64,000 bases of DNA from Chlorocebus sabaeus (lineage: Eukaryota > Chordata > Mammalia > Primates > Cercopithecidae): positions 18,760,500 to 18,824,499 of the forward strand of contig NC_132912.1 in NCBI RefSeq assembly GCF_047675955.1. Reading direction: 5' to 3'. This document shows, piece after piece, positions 34,540 through 45,981 of the stretch. Position numbers and translations under genes: made by a program. Positions within the stretch are counted from its first letter, which is position 1. Each line of letters starts with the position of its first letter. The notes under the pieces are model-generated. The model did no database searches. It was not told the DNA's origin and saw nothing but the letters and a program-made list of their open reading frames with translations.

Positions 34540-35265
34540 TCTTAGACCATTTCAGTTGCTATAATTGAATATCATCAGCTGAGTAAGTTATAGCGAATAA
34601 AAGTTGATTTAGCTCATGGTTCTGGAGGTTGGGAAGCTCAAGAGCATGGTGCTGGGGTCATGTGAGGACCTTACTGCTGTGTCATGACATAGCAGGAGGC
34701 ATCACATGGAGACACAGAGCAAGTACAAGACAGCCATAGAGAGAGTGCTTTCATAAAAAAGCCATTTCTGCTGGGTGCAGTGGCTCATGCCTGTAATCCC
34801 AGCACTTTGGGAGGCCAAGGTGGGTGTATCATGTGAAGTCAGGAATTCAAGACCAGCCTGGCCAACATGGTGACACCCCATCTCTGGTAAAAATACAAAA
34901 ATTAGCTGGGCGTGGTGGTGCATGTCTGTAGTCCCAGCTACTTGAGAGGCTAAGGCAGGAGAATCACTTGAACCCAGGAGGCAGAGGTTTCAGCGAGCCA
35001 AGATCTCACCGTTGCTGCGAGCCAAGATCTCGCCATTGCACTCCAGCCTGGGCAACAGACTGAGACTCTGTCTCAAAAAAAAAGAAAAGAAAAGAAAAAG
35101 AAAAAGAAAGCCATTTCCGTGATAATAAACTCATCCCTGTGATAGGGACGTTAATTCATTTATGAGGGCAGCACCCTCATTAATCCAACAATCCATTTAT
35201 GAGAACAGTTTCCAATACTTGAACTTCTGGGGGACGCATTCAAGTCCTGATGTCATGGCTTCTAA
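34540..35265 (-). mobile_element. MLT1-type MaLR LTR, minus orientation, split by an Alu
   Basis: Contains reversed MLT1 words: CTCATGGTTCTGGAGGTTGGGAAG, CATCACATGGAGACA, then after the Alu TAATCCAACAATCCATTTATGAG. Subfamily not assigned. Confidence 0.65.
34765..35106 (+). mobile_element. Alu with internal 24-bp duplication, plus orientation
   Basis: GCTGGGTGCAGTGGCTCA head, (GAAAA)n tail. AAAGCCATTTC is duplicated on both sides. Within the right arm a 24-bp unit starting GCGAGCCAAGATCTC occurs twice (34993-35016 and 35017-35040). Confidence 0.93.
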
Positions 35266-36060
35266 TAGAGTCCTGCTGAGGAATCTGGGGTTGAGGCTAG
35301 GTTCAGAGGGAAAAGATGTTACCATTGACAAGCATTTTCTGTCATGTTGGAGGAATAGTGATTAGTGCAGGTGCACAGGTATTTGCCTTCTCCTCTAGGC
35401 TCTGACAGTGATAGAAAATTTCAAGTTCGCTTCTTCAAAGGAATGTAGCAATGTTGCTTTTAGGCTGCAGAATTAGGCTAGCTCCACTAAGAGGTCTTTT
35501 CAGGTCCACTCTGCTAATAATTTAGGCCAGAGATGAGCAATTTTGAATTTCTAATCTCTTTATAACTTTCAGAAGGCTCTACCAGGTCCCTCTGCAATTG
35601 CATGTTTTTTTGTTTTTTTTGGCGGGGGGGGCTTTTTTTCCTGGCTGGCATGCAGTTAGAAGGTATTAGCTGAGAAAAATATTTTATTACTCCTTTGAAG
35701 AATCGGCAACACAAATTCTTTTCACTTTGGGCATTAATTCATAAATTTCAACAGCAGATACTTATAAAGGATTGTGCAGTATGGCACTTTTTTAGGTAAG
35801 AGAGTTTAAAGTGCTAGAGACAAAAACTTCTTGCCTTTCTGGATTTGAGTTCTGCTATAATTACTTTGTTGACTGGATCTTCTAAGTGCTCTTGACTCTT
35901 AACGAGTCCATCTGTTACTCTAGGTGGCAGTGACTACAATAAAGTTCCTGCTTTTAGGAGGCTTTCATTTTATCAGGAATAATAAATGAATGAATATATA
36001 GTGTAATGCCAGGGCTACATACTATAGAGAAAAGCAGGACAAGGTAATAAGAAGCAAAAG
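35266..36060. other. Intergenic, nothing recognised
   Basis: No gene or clear repeat. It includes a T/G homopolymer cluster at 35605-35640. Confidence 0.4.
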
Positions 36061-36063
36061 GCT

Positions 36064-36356
36064 GGCCGGGCGCGGTGGCTCAAGCCTGTAATCCCAGCAC
36101 TTTGGGAGGCCGAGATGGGCAGATCACGAGGTCAGGAGATTGAGACCATACAGGCTAACCCGGTGAAACCCCGTCTCTACTAAAAAAAAATACAAAAAAA
36201 AACACAAACTAGCCGGGTGAGGTGGTGGACGCCTGTAGTCCCAGCTACTCGGGAGGCTGAGGCAGGAGAATGGCGTAAACCCGGGAGGTGGAGCTTGCAG
36301 TGAGCTGAGATCCGGCCACTGCACTCCAGCCTGGGCGGCAGAGCGAGACTCCGTCT

Positions 36357-36389
<33 letters not shown>
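36064..36389 (+). mobile_element. AluYR-like (Old World monkey lineage), plus orientation
   Basis: Nearly intact AluY with CTCAAGCCTGTAATCCC near the head and GATCCGGCCACTGCACTCC in the right arm. Poly(A) of about 31. Perfect flanking duplication AAGAAGCAAAAGGCT (left copy ends at 36063; right copy follows the tail). This marks a recent insertion. Confidence 0.9.
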
Positions 36390-36391
<2 letters not shown>

Positions 36392-36436
36392 AGCAAAAGG
36401 CTGCTCAGGGAATCAGGGAAGATCTCTCTGTCGTTT

Positions 36437-36774
36437 TTTTCTTTTCTTTTCTTTTCTTTTCTTTCTTTCTTTTTTTTTTTTTTTTTTTTTTTTTTGAGAT
36501 GGAGTCTCTCTCTCTCGCCCTGGCTGGAATGCAGTGGCATGATCTTGGCTCATTATAACCTCTGCCTCTCGGGTTCAAGCAATTCTCTTGCCTCAGCCTC
36601 CTGAATAGCTGGGATTACAGGCACCTGCCACCATGCCTGGCTAATTTTGTATTTTTAGTAGAGATGGGGTTTCACCACGTTGACCAGGCTGGTCTGGAAC
36701 TCCTGACCTCAGGTGAACCGCCCTCCTCAGCCTCCCAAAGTGCTGGAATTATAGACATAAGCCACCGTGCCCAG
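36437..36774 (-). mobile_element. Alu with (CTTTT)n/poly(T) tail, minus orientation
   Basis: The tail (36437-36495) is CTTTT units then about 26 T. The body runs from GAGATGGAGTCTCTCTCTC to CCACCGTGCCCAGAC. Confidence 0.9.
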
Positions 36775-36872
36775 ACTTGAAGAAAGAATATTAATTATTA
36801 TTATTACACAATGAAATCTGAATATATTAATAGTATTGCTTGACCTTCAAGTTGAAAAGAAACAGATTTTCT

Positions 36873-37167
36873 GTTTTTTTTCTTGAGACGGAGTCTCGCA
36901 CTGTCACCCAGGCTGGAGTGCAGTGGTGCGATCTCGGCTCACTGCAAGCTCCACCTCCCGGACTGAAACCATTCTCCCGCCTCAGCCTCCCAAGTAGCTG
37001 GGACTACAGCCACCCACTACCATGCCCGGCTAATTTTTTTGGTATTTTTAGTAGAGATGGGGTTATACTGCATTAGCCAGGGTGGTCTCAATCTCCTCAC
37101 CTCGTGATCTGCTCGCCTCGGCCTCCCAAAGTGCTGGGATTACAGGCATGAGCCACCGTGCCTGGCC
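36873..37167 (-). mobile_element. AluY-like, minus orientation
   Basis: GAGACGGAGTCTCGCACTGTC to CCACCGTGCCTGGCC; AGATTTTCT flanks both sides. Confidence 0.92.
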
Positions 37168-37856
37168 AAAAGATTTTCTTATAGTGATATAGTGATATTT
37201 GATGGGGAATATGAGGGGTTGTCATTAGAGTTATTTTCAAACATTTCTTGTTCTCCCAATTCTGGGAAAATGGAAATACTGAACATCCTGATCCCTTGTG
37301 GTTGGGAAGCCATTCCTGGAGGTCTGGACAGTGATTGGAGAGTGGAAATGACATCTGTCAATTCAGGACCACATCTTTAATTGCTATTGTAAGACCCTCT
37401 AGAACTCTCTGTTTTCTCTGGAATCATGACCAACATTTGGGATAATGCTCCTCAACCAGCTTGCACCTCTGGATCACAAGGAGCAAATTCTTCCCCACCC
37501 TTACCATGCCCTCCAGGTAGCAGAAGTAGAAAACAAATCTTGGTAGTTTTTTGCCACTGAATATTTAAGGTTGGTTGTTACTCAGTTTAACCTAGCCCCT
37601 GATGCAGGCAACAAAGTTCTCTATGAGTGGAAATGCCCTTCTAATGCCATTCCTAATAAATCAGCGTGTTTGCACTCAAACTTAATAATAGGCCTTTTCA
37701 CTTATCCAAAGATATTTTAGCAGTGTAACACCAGGTGGATTTTTAAAATACGCCAGCAAGTCATATAAGAGGTTAACTAGGAAAGTATACATACAAAACA
37801 CTAGACAGCTGAAGAAACCCTGTGCTTTTTCCTTTTTCAATGACTGCACATCTTGG
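37168..37856. other. Intergenic, nothing recognised
   Basis: No gene or clear repeat family. Short overlapping frames on both strands at 37179-37380 are not supported. Confidence 0.4.
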
Positions 37857-38145
37857 ATTTTTTTTGAGACGGAGTCTCACTCTGTTGCCGAAGCTGGTGG
37901 TGCAATCTTGGGTCACTGCAGCCTCCACCTCCTGGGTTCAAGCAATTCTCCTACCTCAGCCTCCTGAGTAACTAGGATTACAGGCAGGCGCCACCACACC
38001 CGGCTAATTTTTGTATTTTTAGTAGAGACAGGGTTTCACCCTGTTGGCCAGGATGGTCTCAAACTCCTGTGAGCAACCTCAGGTGATCCACCCACCTCGA
38101 CCTCCCAAAGTGCTGGGATTACAGGCATAAGCCACCATGCCCTGC
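37857..38145 (-). mobile_element. Alu, minus orientation
   Basis: Flanked by CAATGACTGCACATCTTGG (37838-37856) and CAATGACTGCACAGCTTGG (38146-38164), a 19-nt duplication with one change. Confidence 0.94.
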
Positions 38146-38397
38146 CAATGACTGCACAGCTTGGCTATACTACAGGTTTCACATATTATTCTTCAATCTT
38201 TCTGTCATCTACGGCCATGTTCAACATCATGAATTAAGAAGAAATCTAAACCTAATGTACTAAAATTAATCTAGTTGTCAGCACTAAAGTGACCCTCATT
38301 GGACTAACTTTGAGAAAAATATAATAACCTTCAATGAAATAAAAGAGTTGAAATAGAATCTAACAGAGGCCAAAATGAGGTAGCCCGGAAGGACGCC

Positions 38398-38990
38398 TGT
38401 AGTAAGCAGCCTCTAAAATAGCCCCATGATTCCTGCCTCCTAGTATTCATGCCCTTGTATAGTCCCCTCCCCTTGAATGTGGGCTGAACCTAGTGATTCA
38501 CCTCTAATTAATAGAATATGACAAATGACACATAAAACTGTCAGTTCTGAGATTAGGTTACAGACGACTGTGGCTTCCTTCTTTGGCTGTCCTGTCTTGT
38601 TCTTTTGCTCACTTTCTCCGAAGGAAGCCAGCTGGCGTGTTGTGAGCTGCTCTGTGGAGGGGCATTTGTGCAAGAAACTGAGAATGACCTCTGACCCACA
38701 GCCAGTGAAGAACCACAGCCCTCAGTCCAACAACCTGTGAGGAACGAAATTCTGCCAATAACTATATGAATGGACTTGGAAGTGAATCTTCCCTCAGCTG
38801 AGCTTTCAGATGAGTCCTCACCTCAGACAATAGTGTGACTGCAACCTCATGAAAGACTTTGAGCCAGAGGTATACAGCTGAGCCACATCCAAATTCCTGA
38901 CCCATAGAAACTGTGAGATATTATAATAAATGCATGCTGTTTCAAGCTGCTAAATTTTGAGATAATTTATATAGAAATAAATAATACAGT
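38398..38990 (+). mobile_element. MLT-type MaLR solo LTR
   Basis: TGTAGTAAGCAGCCTC start; CCTAGTATTCATGCCC, GGAAGCCAGCTGGCGTGTTG, CTGACCCATAGAAACTGTGAG and AATAAATGCATGCTG in LTR order; ends AATAATACAG. The overlapping frames on both strands are LTR artefacts. Confidence 0.65.
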
Positions 38991-39136
38991 ATCTTAATCA
39001 TATCCTGGAGCACAATGCCAAAGAATATAAATGAAAAGCTCTGAGTTTCTGAGAGTATATTTTAAAAGTATCTGGGCTAAATCCAATTATCATAAAGTAT
39101 ATAGCCCTTTTAGTTAAACATCAAGACCATGTGTCA

Positions 39137-39471
39137 GGCTGGGTGCAGTGGCTCACACCTGTAATCCCATTACTTTGGGAGGCTGAAGTGGGCGGATTGC
39201 CTGAAGTCAGGAGTTTGAGACTAGCCTGGCCAACATGGCAAAACCCTGTCTCTACTAAAAATACAAAAATTAGCTGGGTGTGGTGGCAGGCACCTGTAAT
39301 CCCAGTTACTCGGGAGGCTGAGACAGGAGAATCGCTTAAACCTGGGAGGCAGAGGTTACAGTGAGCCAAGATCGTGCCACTGCACTCCAGCCTGGTGATA
39401 GAGTGAAACTCAGTTGCAAACAAACAAACAAAAACAAAAAGCAAAACAAAACAAAAAAACCAAAAACAAAC
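39137..39471 (+). mobile_element. Alu with CAAA-rich tail, plus orientation
   Basis: GGCTGGGTGCAGTGGCTCA head, (CAAA)n tail. Flanked by CCATGTGTCA (39127-39136 and 39472-39481). Confidence 0.93.
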
Positions 39472-39481
39472 CCATGTGTCA

Positions 39482-40125
39482 AAAAGCAGAATGGCTTTAT
39501 AATGCCAACATACATCATGGAAGAGACTGTAAATACACACCTATATCTGTGTTTTCCTCTACATTTGTCATCGTCCTAATGTTTACATTCACCTGTGACT
39601 AGTTCTGTTCGGTGGACTGTAAGTGGAAGTAAATTGTTTTCCTTCCAGGTTGTTTTCTTCCCCCTATATTCTGGCTAAACTTTAAACCAGAAGATGATGG
39701 GACCTCCAGGTGGAAGAGGTATGTAGCAAGAGAGAGGAAAAAAAACAAGCTGGTGTTCTATTAAGCACCAAGCTTTCAGGTTTTATTTGCTACCACAGTG
39801 TAGCTCATCTTATCTTGGCTACTATATCCACTGACAGTCATAATGCAAAAGGCATTAGAATAACAGTTTTTAAGTATTCTGACTGCTGTCTCCGTATACA
39901 GACAATAAAACTATCCCAATTTCAGGTCAAATTCTTTGTGTGTTTTCATTTTACACCTACCACCCTGCCCCATTGAGGAGATTTCTCTTCCTCCACAGTG
40001 GTCCAGTTACACAGTCTAGAGGGGCCTACTTGCAGTCTGTGCCCATGGAAATCAGTGCTACTTACAGATCCCCTTCACCTGCCATCTAACCCTGATGACC
40101 AGCTTACTTAGTTTGAAACTTAGAT
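39482..40125. other. Intergenic, nothing recognised
   Basis: No gene. The frame 39710-39976 is unsupported. Confidence 0.4.
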
Positions 40126-40476
40126 TGTTATGGTTTGGCTCTGTGTCCCCACCCAAATCTCGTGTTGAGTTGTGATCTTCAGTGTTGGAGGAGGGGCTTG
40201 GTGGGAGGTGTTTGGATCATGGGGACAGTTTCCAGTGGTATAGCACCATCCCCCTACTGCTGCCTGTATACAAGTATATAGCACTCCCTCCCCGACCTCT
40301 CCTCCTGGTCATGTGAAGACCTGCTTGCTTTCCCTTTGCCTTCCACCATGATTGTAAGTTTCCTGAGGCCTCCCCAGCCATGCCTCCTTTACAGCCTGTG
40401 GAACTGTGAGTCAATTAAACCTCTTTTCTTCATAAATTACCTAGTCTCAGGTAGTTAAACAGACTATGAAACAGAC
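40126..40476 (+). mobile_element. MST/THE1-type MaLR LTR
   Basis: TGTTATGGTTTGGCTCTGTG and CCCACCCAAATCTCG at the start; ATTGTAAGTTTCCTGAGGCC and AATTAAACCTCTTTTC near the end. Classical THE1/MST order, about 350 bp, no internal region. Confidence 0.85.
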
Positions 40477-40824
40477 AAATACAGGATTTTTAGTCGATTT
40501 TGTATGCCTTTTGGTTTTTCTTTCAGATACTTTTTTTTTATTCCTTCAACTCCTTAGAAAATGACAAATTGCAAGAGTATGTGCTTTAATAAAGAACAAC
40601 TTACTCCTTAGTCTTGATGATTGATGTGGAATCAGCCCAGTTCATAAGATGAGCTTTCTGGTTTCACATTTGTCTTATAAGCCACATCTATACCTGGGAA
40701 TCTAGACATGGAATATTCAATGGAGCAGGCTGGGAAAATCCCCATGCTGTCACATTTCTAAGGCAACAATCTCCTAGTTCCAATTCACATTGATCCTTTA
40801 AAAGTACATTGAAATGCCTGGATT

Positions 40825-41235
40825 CATTCATTCATATATTAATCAATGAATTCAACATTTATTGAGTACTTAAAAATATGCCAGCCCTCATGTTAAGTGT
40901 TAAGATGCAAAGATGGAGAAGACCTCATCTCAGTCTTCATAGAATATCTATGCCATGGAGAAGACCAGTGCTGAAAATCATAACAAGCGTGAAGAGCATT
41001 ATGAAGACAGTGTGGGGAAGGAGTGAGAGTTTAAGGGTGCAAGAGAAGGAAACCTGAGTGGCGGACACTGTGTTGGAGAAGGTTTGGTGAGGGAGTGATG
41101 TTCAAGTTGAAAGTGAATAATAAGTGGGAGTTAGATTGGGAGGGGTCGGGCATGGAGAATGTTCACAACAGAGTGAACTGCAAATGTGAAGGCTCTGAGG
41201 TGAGGAAAAGCTGAATGAGTTAGAGGATCTAAAGT
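40825..41235 (-). mobile_element. L2 3' end fragment, minus orientation
   Basis: ATTCATTCATTCAT, CAACATTTATTGAGTAC, GCCAGCCCTCATG and later GCAAATGTGAAGGCTCTGAGG follow the reversed L2 3' end. Confidence 0.6.
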
Positions 41236-42349
41236 AAGACCAGGTGACTGGAAGCAAGTGATCTTCCAGGGCCCAAGTTTAACAACAGCCTCTTATCATG
41301 GTCAGAGAAGCTTTGTAGAAAAGACACTCCCGGGCTAGAGATTCCCAAATCCAACAGGAAAAAGAAAAGAATTTTTTTCTTTCTGGTTTTGACTGCTCTC
41401 TTTAAGATTGTCCATGTTCTGTGGAATGAATTTGATCAAATACATTGTTTTCTTTCTTTTTTTTTTTCAAGTTTTACTGATGACTGAACGTACTGTATTT
41501 GCTTCAAGCTCTCCATTCTGGCAATTCTATTTATTTAGGATCATCTGTAACATATTCACATGTAAGGAAAGTTGAGAGCTTAAGTGCTCAAGCTTTAAAC
41601 AATTGTAGAATAGATTCTGTGGTAGAGATAATGTTTAATTTTCTGTGTGAATGTTAATCAAAGGAGTCATTCAAAATTATTGCAAAAAGTATCATAGAGC
41701 CACGTGTGTGTCTGCCCTTTGATCTTAGAAACTCTCATTCTGAAACTTGAGTCAAAACACAGTCTTTTACTTAATTTCATCCCAGACAAATGTGAGAGCC
41801 ACTAAAATGTTCTATTATTCTGTCTGCACTGTGTAACTCTGTTTGCCAGTAGCTTGGAAATCAATCAATTGGACCATTTTAGAAATAATTTCTTTGCAAA
41901 AGCAAACCATAGAATACACTAGAGTGTATTATTTGATGACAATCAGTGGCTGGTAAAGCAATGTGGCCTGCAAAAAGGAGGCTTCCAGGTGCCATTAGCC
42001 ATGTCCTAGGTGCCAAGAGAGAACTGTGGAATGACACTTCTCTTTGTGCTCAGTTACATGGTATGGCAGGACACCCTGTGCTGGCAGCTCATTTATCAGG
42101 AAGTAGCACCATTCACATCAATAATGTTTGCAATTAGAGCCTATTCAGCCTGATTGAAAATGAAGCGTCAGAGGTGTTATGCAATTTGAGAAAGGGGAAA
42201 CAACATCTGGAGCCTTGTCATATTGGTGGGAGAGAGTAATGAAAACCTGGGGCAGAGTAAATGCAAGCTTTTGTAAACGAGAAGGAAGTTGTGGGACAAT
42301 TTCTTTACAGAGTAAATTTCATATAACTAGGTATACTTAATAATATTAC
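41236..42349. other. Intergenic, nothing recognised
   Basis: No gene. The short frame 41946-42137 (63 codons) is the only non-repeat frame and has no recognisable motif. Confidence 0.4.
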
Positions 42350-42690
42350 TGATGTGGTTTGGATCTGTGTCCCTACCAAATCTCAGGTTCCATTGTAATT
42401 CCCAATGTTAGTGGTACAGCCTGGTGGAAGGAAATTGGGTCATGGGAGTGGATCCTTCATGAATGAGTTTGACACCAGTCCTTTGGTGCTGTTCTAACAA
42501 GATCTGGTTGTTTAAAAGTGTGTGGCACCTACCCTCTCACTCTCTTCCTCCTGCTCCTGCCATGTAAGATGAGCCTGCTTCCCCTTCGCCTTATGCCATG
42601 ATTGTAAGTTTCCTGAGGCCTCCCCAGAAGCAGATGCTGCCATGCTTCCTGTACAGCCTGCAGAACCATGAGCCAATCAAACTTCTTCTC

Positions 42691-43168
42691 TTTTTTTTTT
42701 GAGACAGAGTCTTTTTATTTATTTATTTTATTTTTTATTATACTTTAAGTTCTAGGGTACATGTGCACAATGTGCAGGTTTGTTACATATGCATACATGT
42801 GCCATGTTGGTGTCCTGCACCTATTAACTCGTCATTTACATTAGGTATATCTCCTAATGCTATCCCTCCCCCCGTCCCCTCACTCAACAATAGGCCCTGG
42901 TGTGTGATGTTCCCCTTCCTGTGTCCAAGTGTTCTCATTGTTCAATTCCCACCTATGAGTGAGAACATGCGGTGTTTGGTTTTCTGTTCTTGCAATAGTC
43001 TGCTGAGAATGATGGTTTCCACCATGCCCGGCTAATTTTTTCGTATTTTTCGTTGAGGCAGGGTTTCACCGTGTTAGCCAGGATGGTCTCCGTCTACTGA
43101 CCTCATGATCTGCCAGCCTCGGCCTCCCAAAGTGCTGGGATTACAGGCATGAACCACCGTGCCCAGCC
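42691..43168 (-). mobile_element. Alu (minus) with its middle replaced by an L1 3' end
   Basis: Alu pieces are 42691-42712 (poly(T), GAGACAGAGTCT) and 43021-43168 (from ACCATGCCCGGC to CCGTGCCCAGCC). Roughly 115-120 bp of Alu body is missing between them. Confidence 0.85.
42713..43020 (-). mobile_element. L1PA/L1PB 3' end, minus orientation
   Basis: (TTTA)n tail, TATACTTTAAGTTCTAGGG, GGTATATCTCCTAATGCTATC, then GAGAACATGCGGTGTTTGG to GATGGTTTCC; 5'-truncated. Open frame 42763-43035 is an L1 artefact. Confidence 0.9.
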
Positions 43169-43254
43169 AAACCTCTTTTCTTTAGAAATTACCCAGTCTC
43201 AGATATTTCTTTATAGCTGTGCAAGAAAGGGTTAATACAATTGGTTGTAATTAT

Positions 43255-43400
43255 GGAATGTCACAGACAGTATGCCAAATGTTTACATGTGTCAACTCCC
43301 TGAACACTCATCACAGCCCTGTGAGATGGTGTTATTGTCATTCTCATTTTACAGTTGGAGCTTTATTAGTATGAACTGAAGAAATGAATGAACCCACCAG
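43255..43400 (-). mobile_element. MIR fragment, minus orientation
   Basis: ACAGCCCTGTGAGATGG, TTATTGTCATTCTCATTTTACAG: reversed MIR core words. Diverged. Confidence 0.5.
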
Positions 43401-43981
43401 CACAATGTCCAGGGATGGGAACCCTGAGACTAGGGCTACTGACAAGAAGTGACCCTGGACTTAAGCCTCAGGCTTCTCATTCTCCACCTACTTCTTTTTA
43501 TGCTACCTCACATTTCCATTTCACCAACGGAAACACCAGCACTAAAGGCTTTTGAAGTTTCATGAAAAATAAGGAGCAGAATTGGCTTAAAATAAGAGAG
43601 TGAGATGCTCTTCTATGTGATTAATCATGAAGGATGAAATGCTTGGATCTCCCCAGATACTTTCCTGTTATCTGCCAACTGATGCTGAAATTCCAGGGCC
43701 TTAAGCATTAGACTCTAATCCTATCAAAGTATTTTTTTTCCTGTCGTTAAAATTCAGGAAGGGTACATCTTTAATTCATAAATCAGTTTTGGTATTTGTA
43801 ATTTGTAATATGAATGACAGGCATGGGATCTGGTTTTCCCAAGAAATACTGTGAGACCATCTAACGGAAGAGACTATTTGCAAGAAAAAGAATGAGCTCA
43901 GAGTGGGAACAGTTATTTAGACTACATTGTGAATGGTGTTCCCAGAAAATTCTCAACACAGTAGTGGACAGGGAGTCCAGG

Positions 43982-43987
<6 letters not shown>

Positions 43988-44023
<36 letters not shown>
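43988..44023 (+). repeat. (TG)18 microsatellite
   Basis: About 18 uninterrupted TG units; likely polymorphic. Confidence 0.95.
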
Positions 44024-44025
<2 letters not shown>

Positions 44026-44124
44026 AATTGAAGAGGAACCAAGGACATACTTCGCTTCCTTGTCAAACACTTCTTATACTAGTTTCTGAGGCACTTCCAT
44101 GATCAACTGTAAGAGTTTGCCCTC

Positions 44125-44434
44125 TGGGCGTGGCGCGGTGGCTCGCGCCTGTAATCCCAGCACTTTCGGAGGCCAACTCAGACAGATCACAAGGTTAGAA
44201 GATCAAGACCATCCTGGCTAACACAGTGAAACCCCGTTTCTACTAAATTTACAAAAAATCAGCCCGGTGTGGTGGCGGGCGCCTGTAGTCCCAGCTACTC
44301 GGGAGGCTGAGGCAGGAGAATGGCGTGAACCCGGGAGGTGGAGCTTGCAGTGAGCTGAGATCGCGCCACTGCACTCCAGCCTGGGCAACAGAGTGAGACT
44401 CCATCTCAAAAAAAAAAAAAAAAAAAAAAAAAAA
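44125..44434 (+). mobile_element. AluY, plus orientation
   Basis: GGGCGTGGCGCGGTGGCTC head, AluY-type GAGGTGGAGCTTGCAGTGAG right arm, poly(A) of about 26. AGAGTTTGCCCTCT flanks both sides. Confidence 0.93.
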
Positions 44435-45170
44435 GAGTTTGCCCTCTGTTTACACTGGGCTGAGTTTATGAAGGTTCCAGAAACCTGAATTGATCCACAC
44501 ATTTCCTAAAGTCAAATAGACTTAACAACTCTTCTATGTTGGGGCCACAGAGAATGAATACAGCATCAATACTTGGTGTTATTCCATTCTGGTTAAAAAT
44601 TGAAAAGGAATAAACTATTAGCCTTGGTAGTTTATAAATATTTTATTGAGCTTTCATTGAAATGGGAAATTTTGAAATATTTGTCTAGCATTGAAGTTAT
44701 AAAAAAAAAATTAGTCCTTTTACAAATTGTTCCTGTAGGCAGCTTGTTTTGAATTATGCCTAAGCAGAAAAAAATAAGGGCCACTTTAGGGCCAGATGAT
44801 AGAAAATGAAAACTACATGTGGTTTTTCTAGCAAGTGTTCCTCAAGGGGCCCTGACCACGGGGTACATGCTTTTGATTAAATTCACTGAGTTTTCTGCAT
44901 TGTGACTGTGATGCTTGGGTTGGCTGCTAAATGTGTTGCTTTCATGGAGATTTTGCATTAAAAATCACAGGAAGGTGCTTTCTGAGGAAGTTATATGAAT
45001 ATTTTATAACATTATGTGTATGTTAACCATTTCGGGTAATGATGTTAACTTCAAGGTAATCGCACCCAGTGTACTCTGTGGGTATCCAAAGATTAGCAGG
45101 ATGGAAAGTACATTTTATATACTTCCTGAAGGTTCCTTGTCTCTGTGTGAAATGCCCCTTATCTAAAGTG
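44435..45170. other. Intergenic, nothing recognised
   Basis: AT-rich single-copy-looking sequence; no gene, no assignable repeat. Confidence 0.4.
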
Positions 45171-45174
45171 TATT

Positions 45175-45735
45175 TTACTGACAAGCATAGATATGAGAGT
45201 CAGACTGCCTGGGTTTGAATTCTGGCTCCATCATTCCTTAGCTCTACCACCTTGGGCAAATTATTTAACCCTCCTGTGTCTTGGTTTGCTTCTCTGTTAA
45301 AATGAGAATAACAATACCTACTTTATGAAATTGTTGTACAAATTAAATGAGATAATATATGTAAAGGGCTTGGAATTGTGTGGCAGATAAGTTCTTTTTT
45401 TTTTTTTTTTTTTGAGACGGAGTCTCGCTCTGTCGCCCAGGCTGGAGTGCAGTGGCCGGATCTCTGCTCACTGCAAGCTCCGCCTCCCGGGTTCACGCCA
45501 TTCTCCTGCCTCAGCTTCCCGAGCAGCTGGGACTATAGGCGCCCACCACCTCGCCCGGCTAGTTTTTTGTATTTTTTTTAGTAGAGACGGGGTTTCACCG
45601 TGCTAGCCAGGATGGTCTCGATCTCCTGACCTCGTGATCCGCCCGTCTCGGCCTCCCAAAGTGCTGGGATTACAGGCTTGAGCCACCGCGCCCGGCCGAT
45701 AAGTTCTTAATAAATATTTTTAAATTATGATTGTT
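45175..45735 (+). mobile_element. MIR, plus orientation, with an Alu in its 3' end
   Basis: TTCTGGCTCCATCATTCCTTAGC, CCTTGGGCAAATTATTTAACC, AAATGAGATAATATATGTAAAGG, then after the Alu TTCTTAATAAATATT: a nearly full MIR. Confidence 0.8.
45397..45697 (-). mobile_element. AluYR-like (Old World monkey lineage), minus orientation
   Basis: GCAGTGGCCGGATCTC and GGCTTGAGCCACCGCGCCC are the reversed forms of the variants seen at 36.1 kb. GATAAGTTCT is duplicated on both sides. Little divergence. Confidence 0.9.
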
Positions 45736-45810
45736 CTTTCTAATTCGCGTTTCCTAGCCTTTCCCCTAAATCTTCACTCCATCATTCTTGCAGCAAACAT
45801 TTCCTTTTCT

Positions 45811-45981
45811 CTTTTTTTTTTTTTTTTTTTTTGAGACAATGTCTCACTCCGCCGCCCAGGCTGGAGTGCAGTGGCGCAGTCTTGGCTCACTGCAACCTCC
45901 GCCTCCTGGGTTCAAGCAATTGTCCCTGCCTCAGCCTCCAGAGTAGCGAGAATTACAGGCACCCACCATCACGCCTGGCTA
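45811..45981 (-). mobile_element. 5'-truncated Alu, minus orientation
   Basis: Poly(T), right arm only, stopping at CACGCCTGGCTAG; AACATTTC lies at both sides. Confidence 0.85.

Larger units (their letters stand above)
42350..43239 (+). mobile_element. MST/THE1-type MaLR LTR, interrupted
   Basis: TGATGTGGTTTGGATCTGTG start, GATTGTAAGTTTCCTGAGGCC, then after an insertion AACCTCTTTTCTTTAGAAATT and the end GGTTAATACA. The LTR parts are 42350-42690 and 43169-43239. Confidence 0.85.

Noticed and set aside
38440..38740. Overlapping frames on both strands
   Set aside because: They lie inside the MLT-type LTR and have no gene-like features.
42763..43035. 90-codon plus-strand frame
   Set aside because: It is the reversed L1 3' end.
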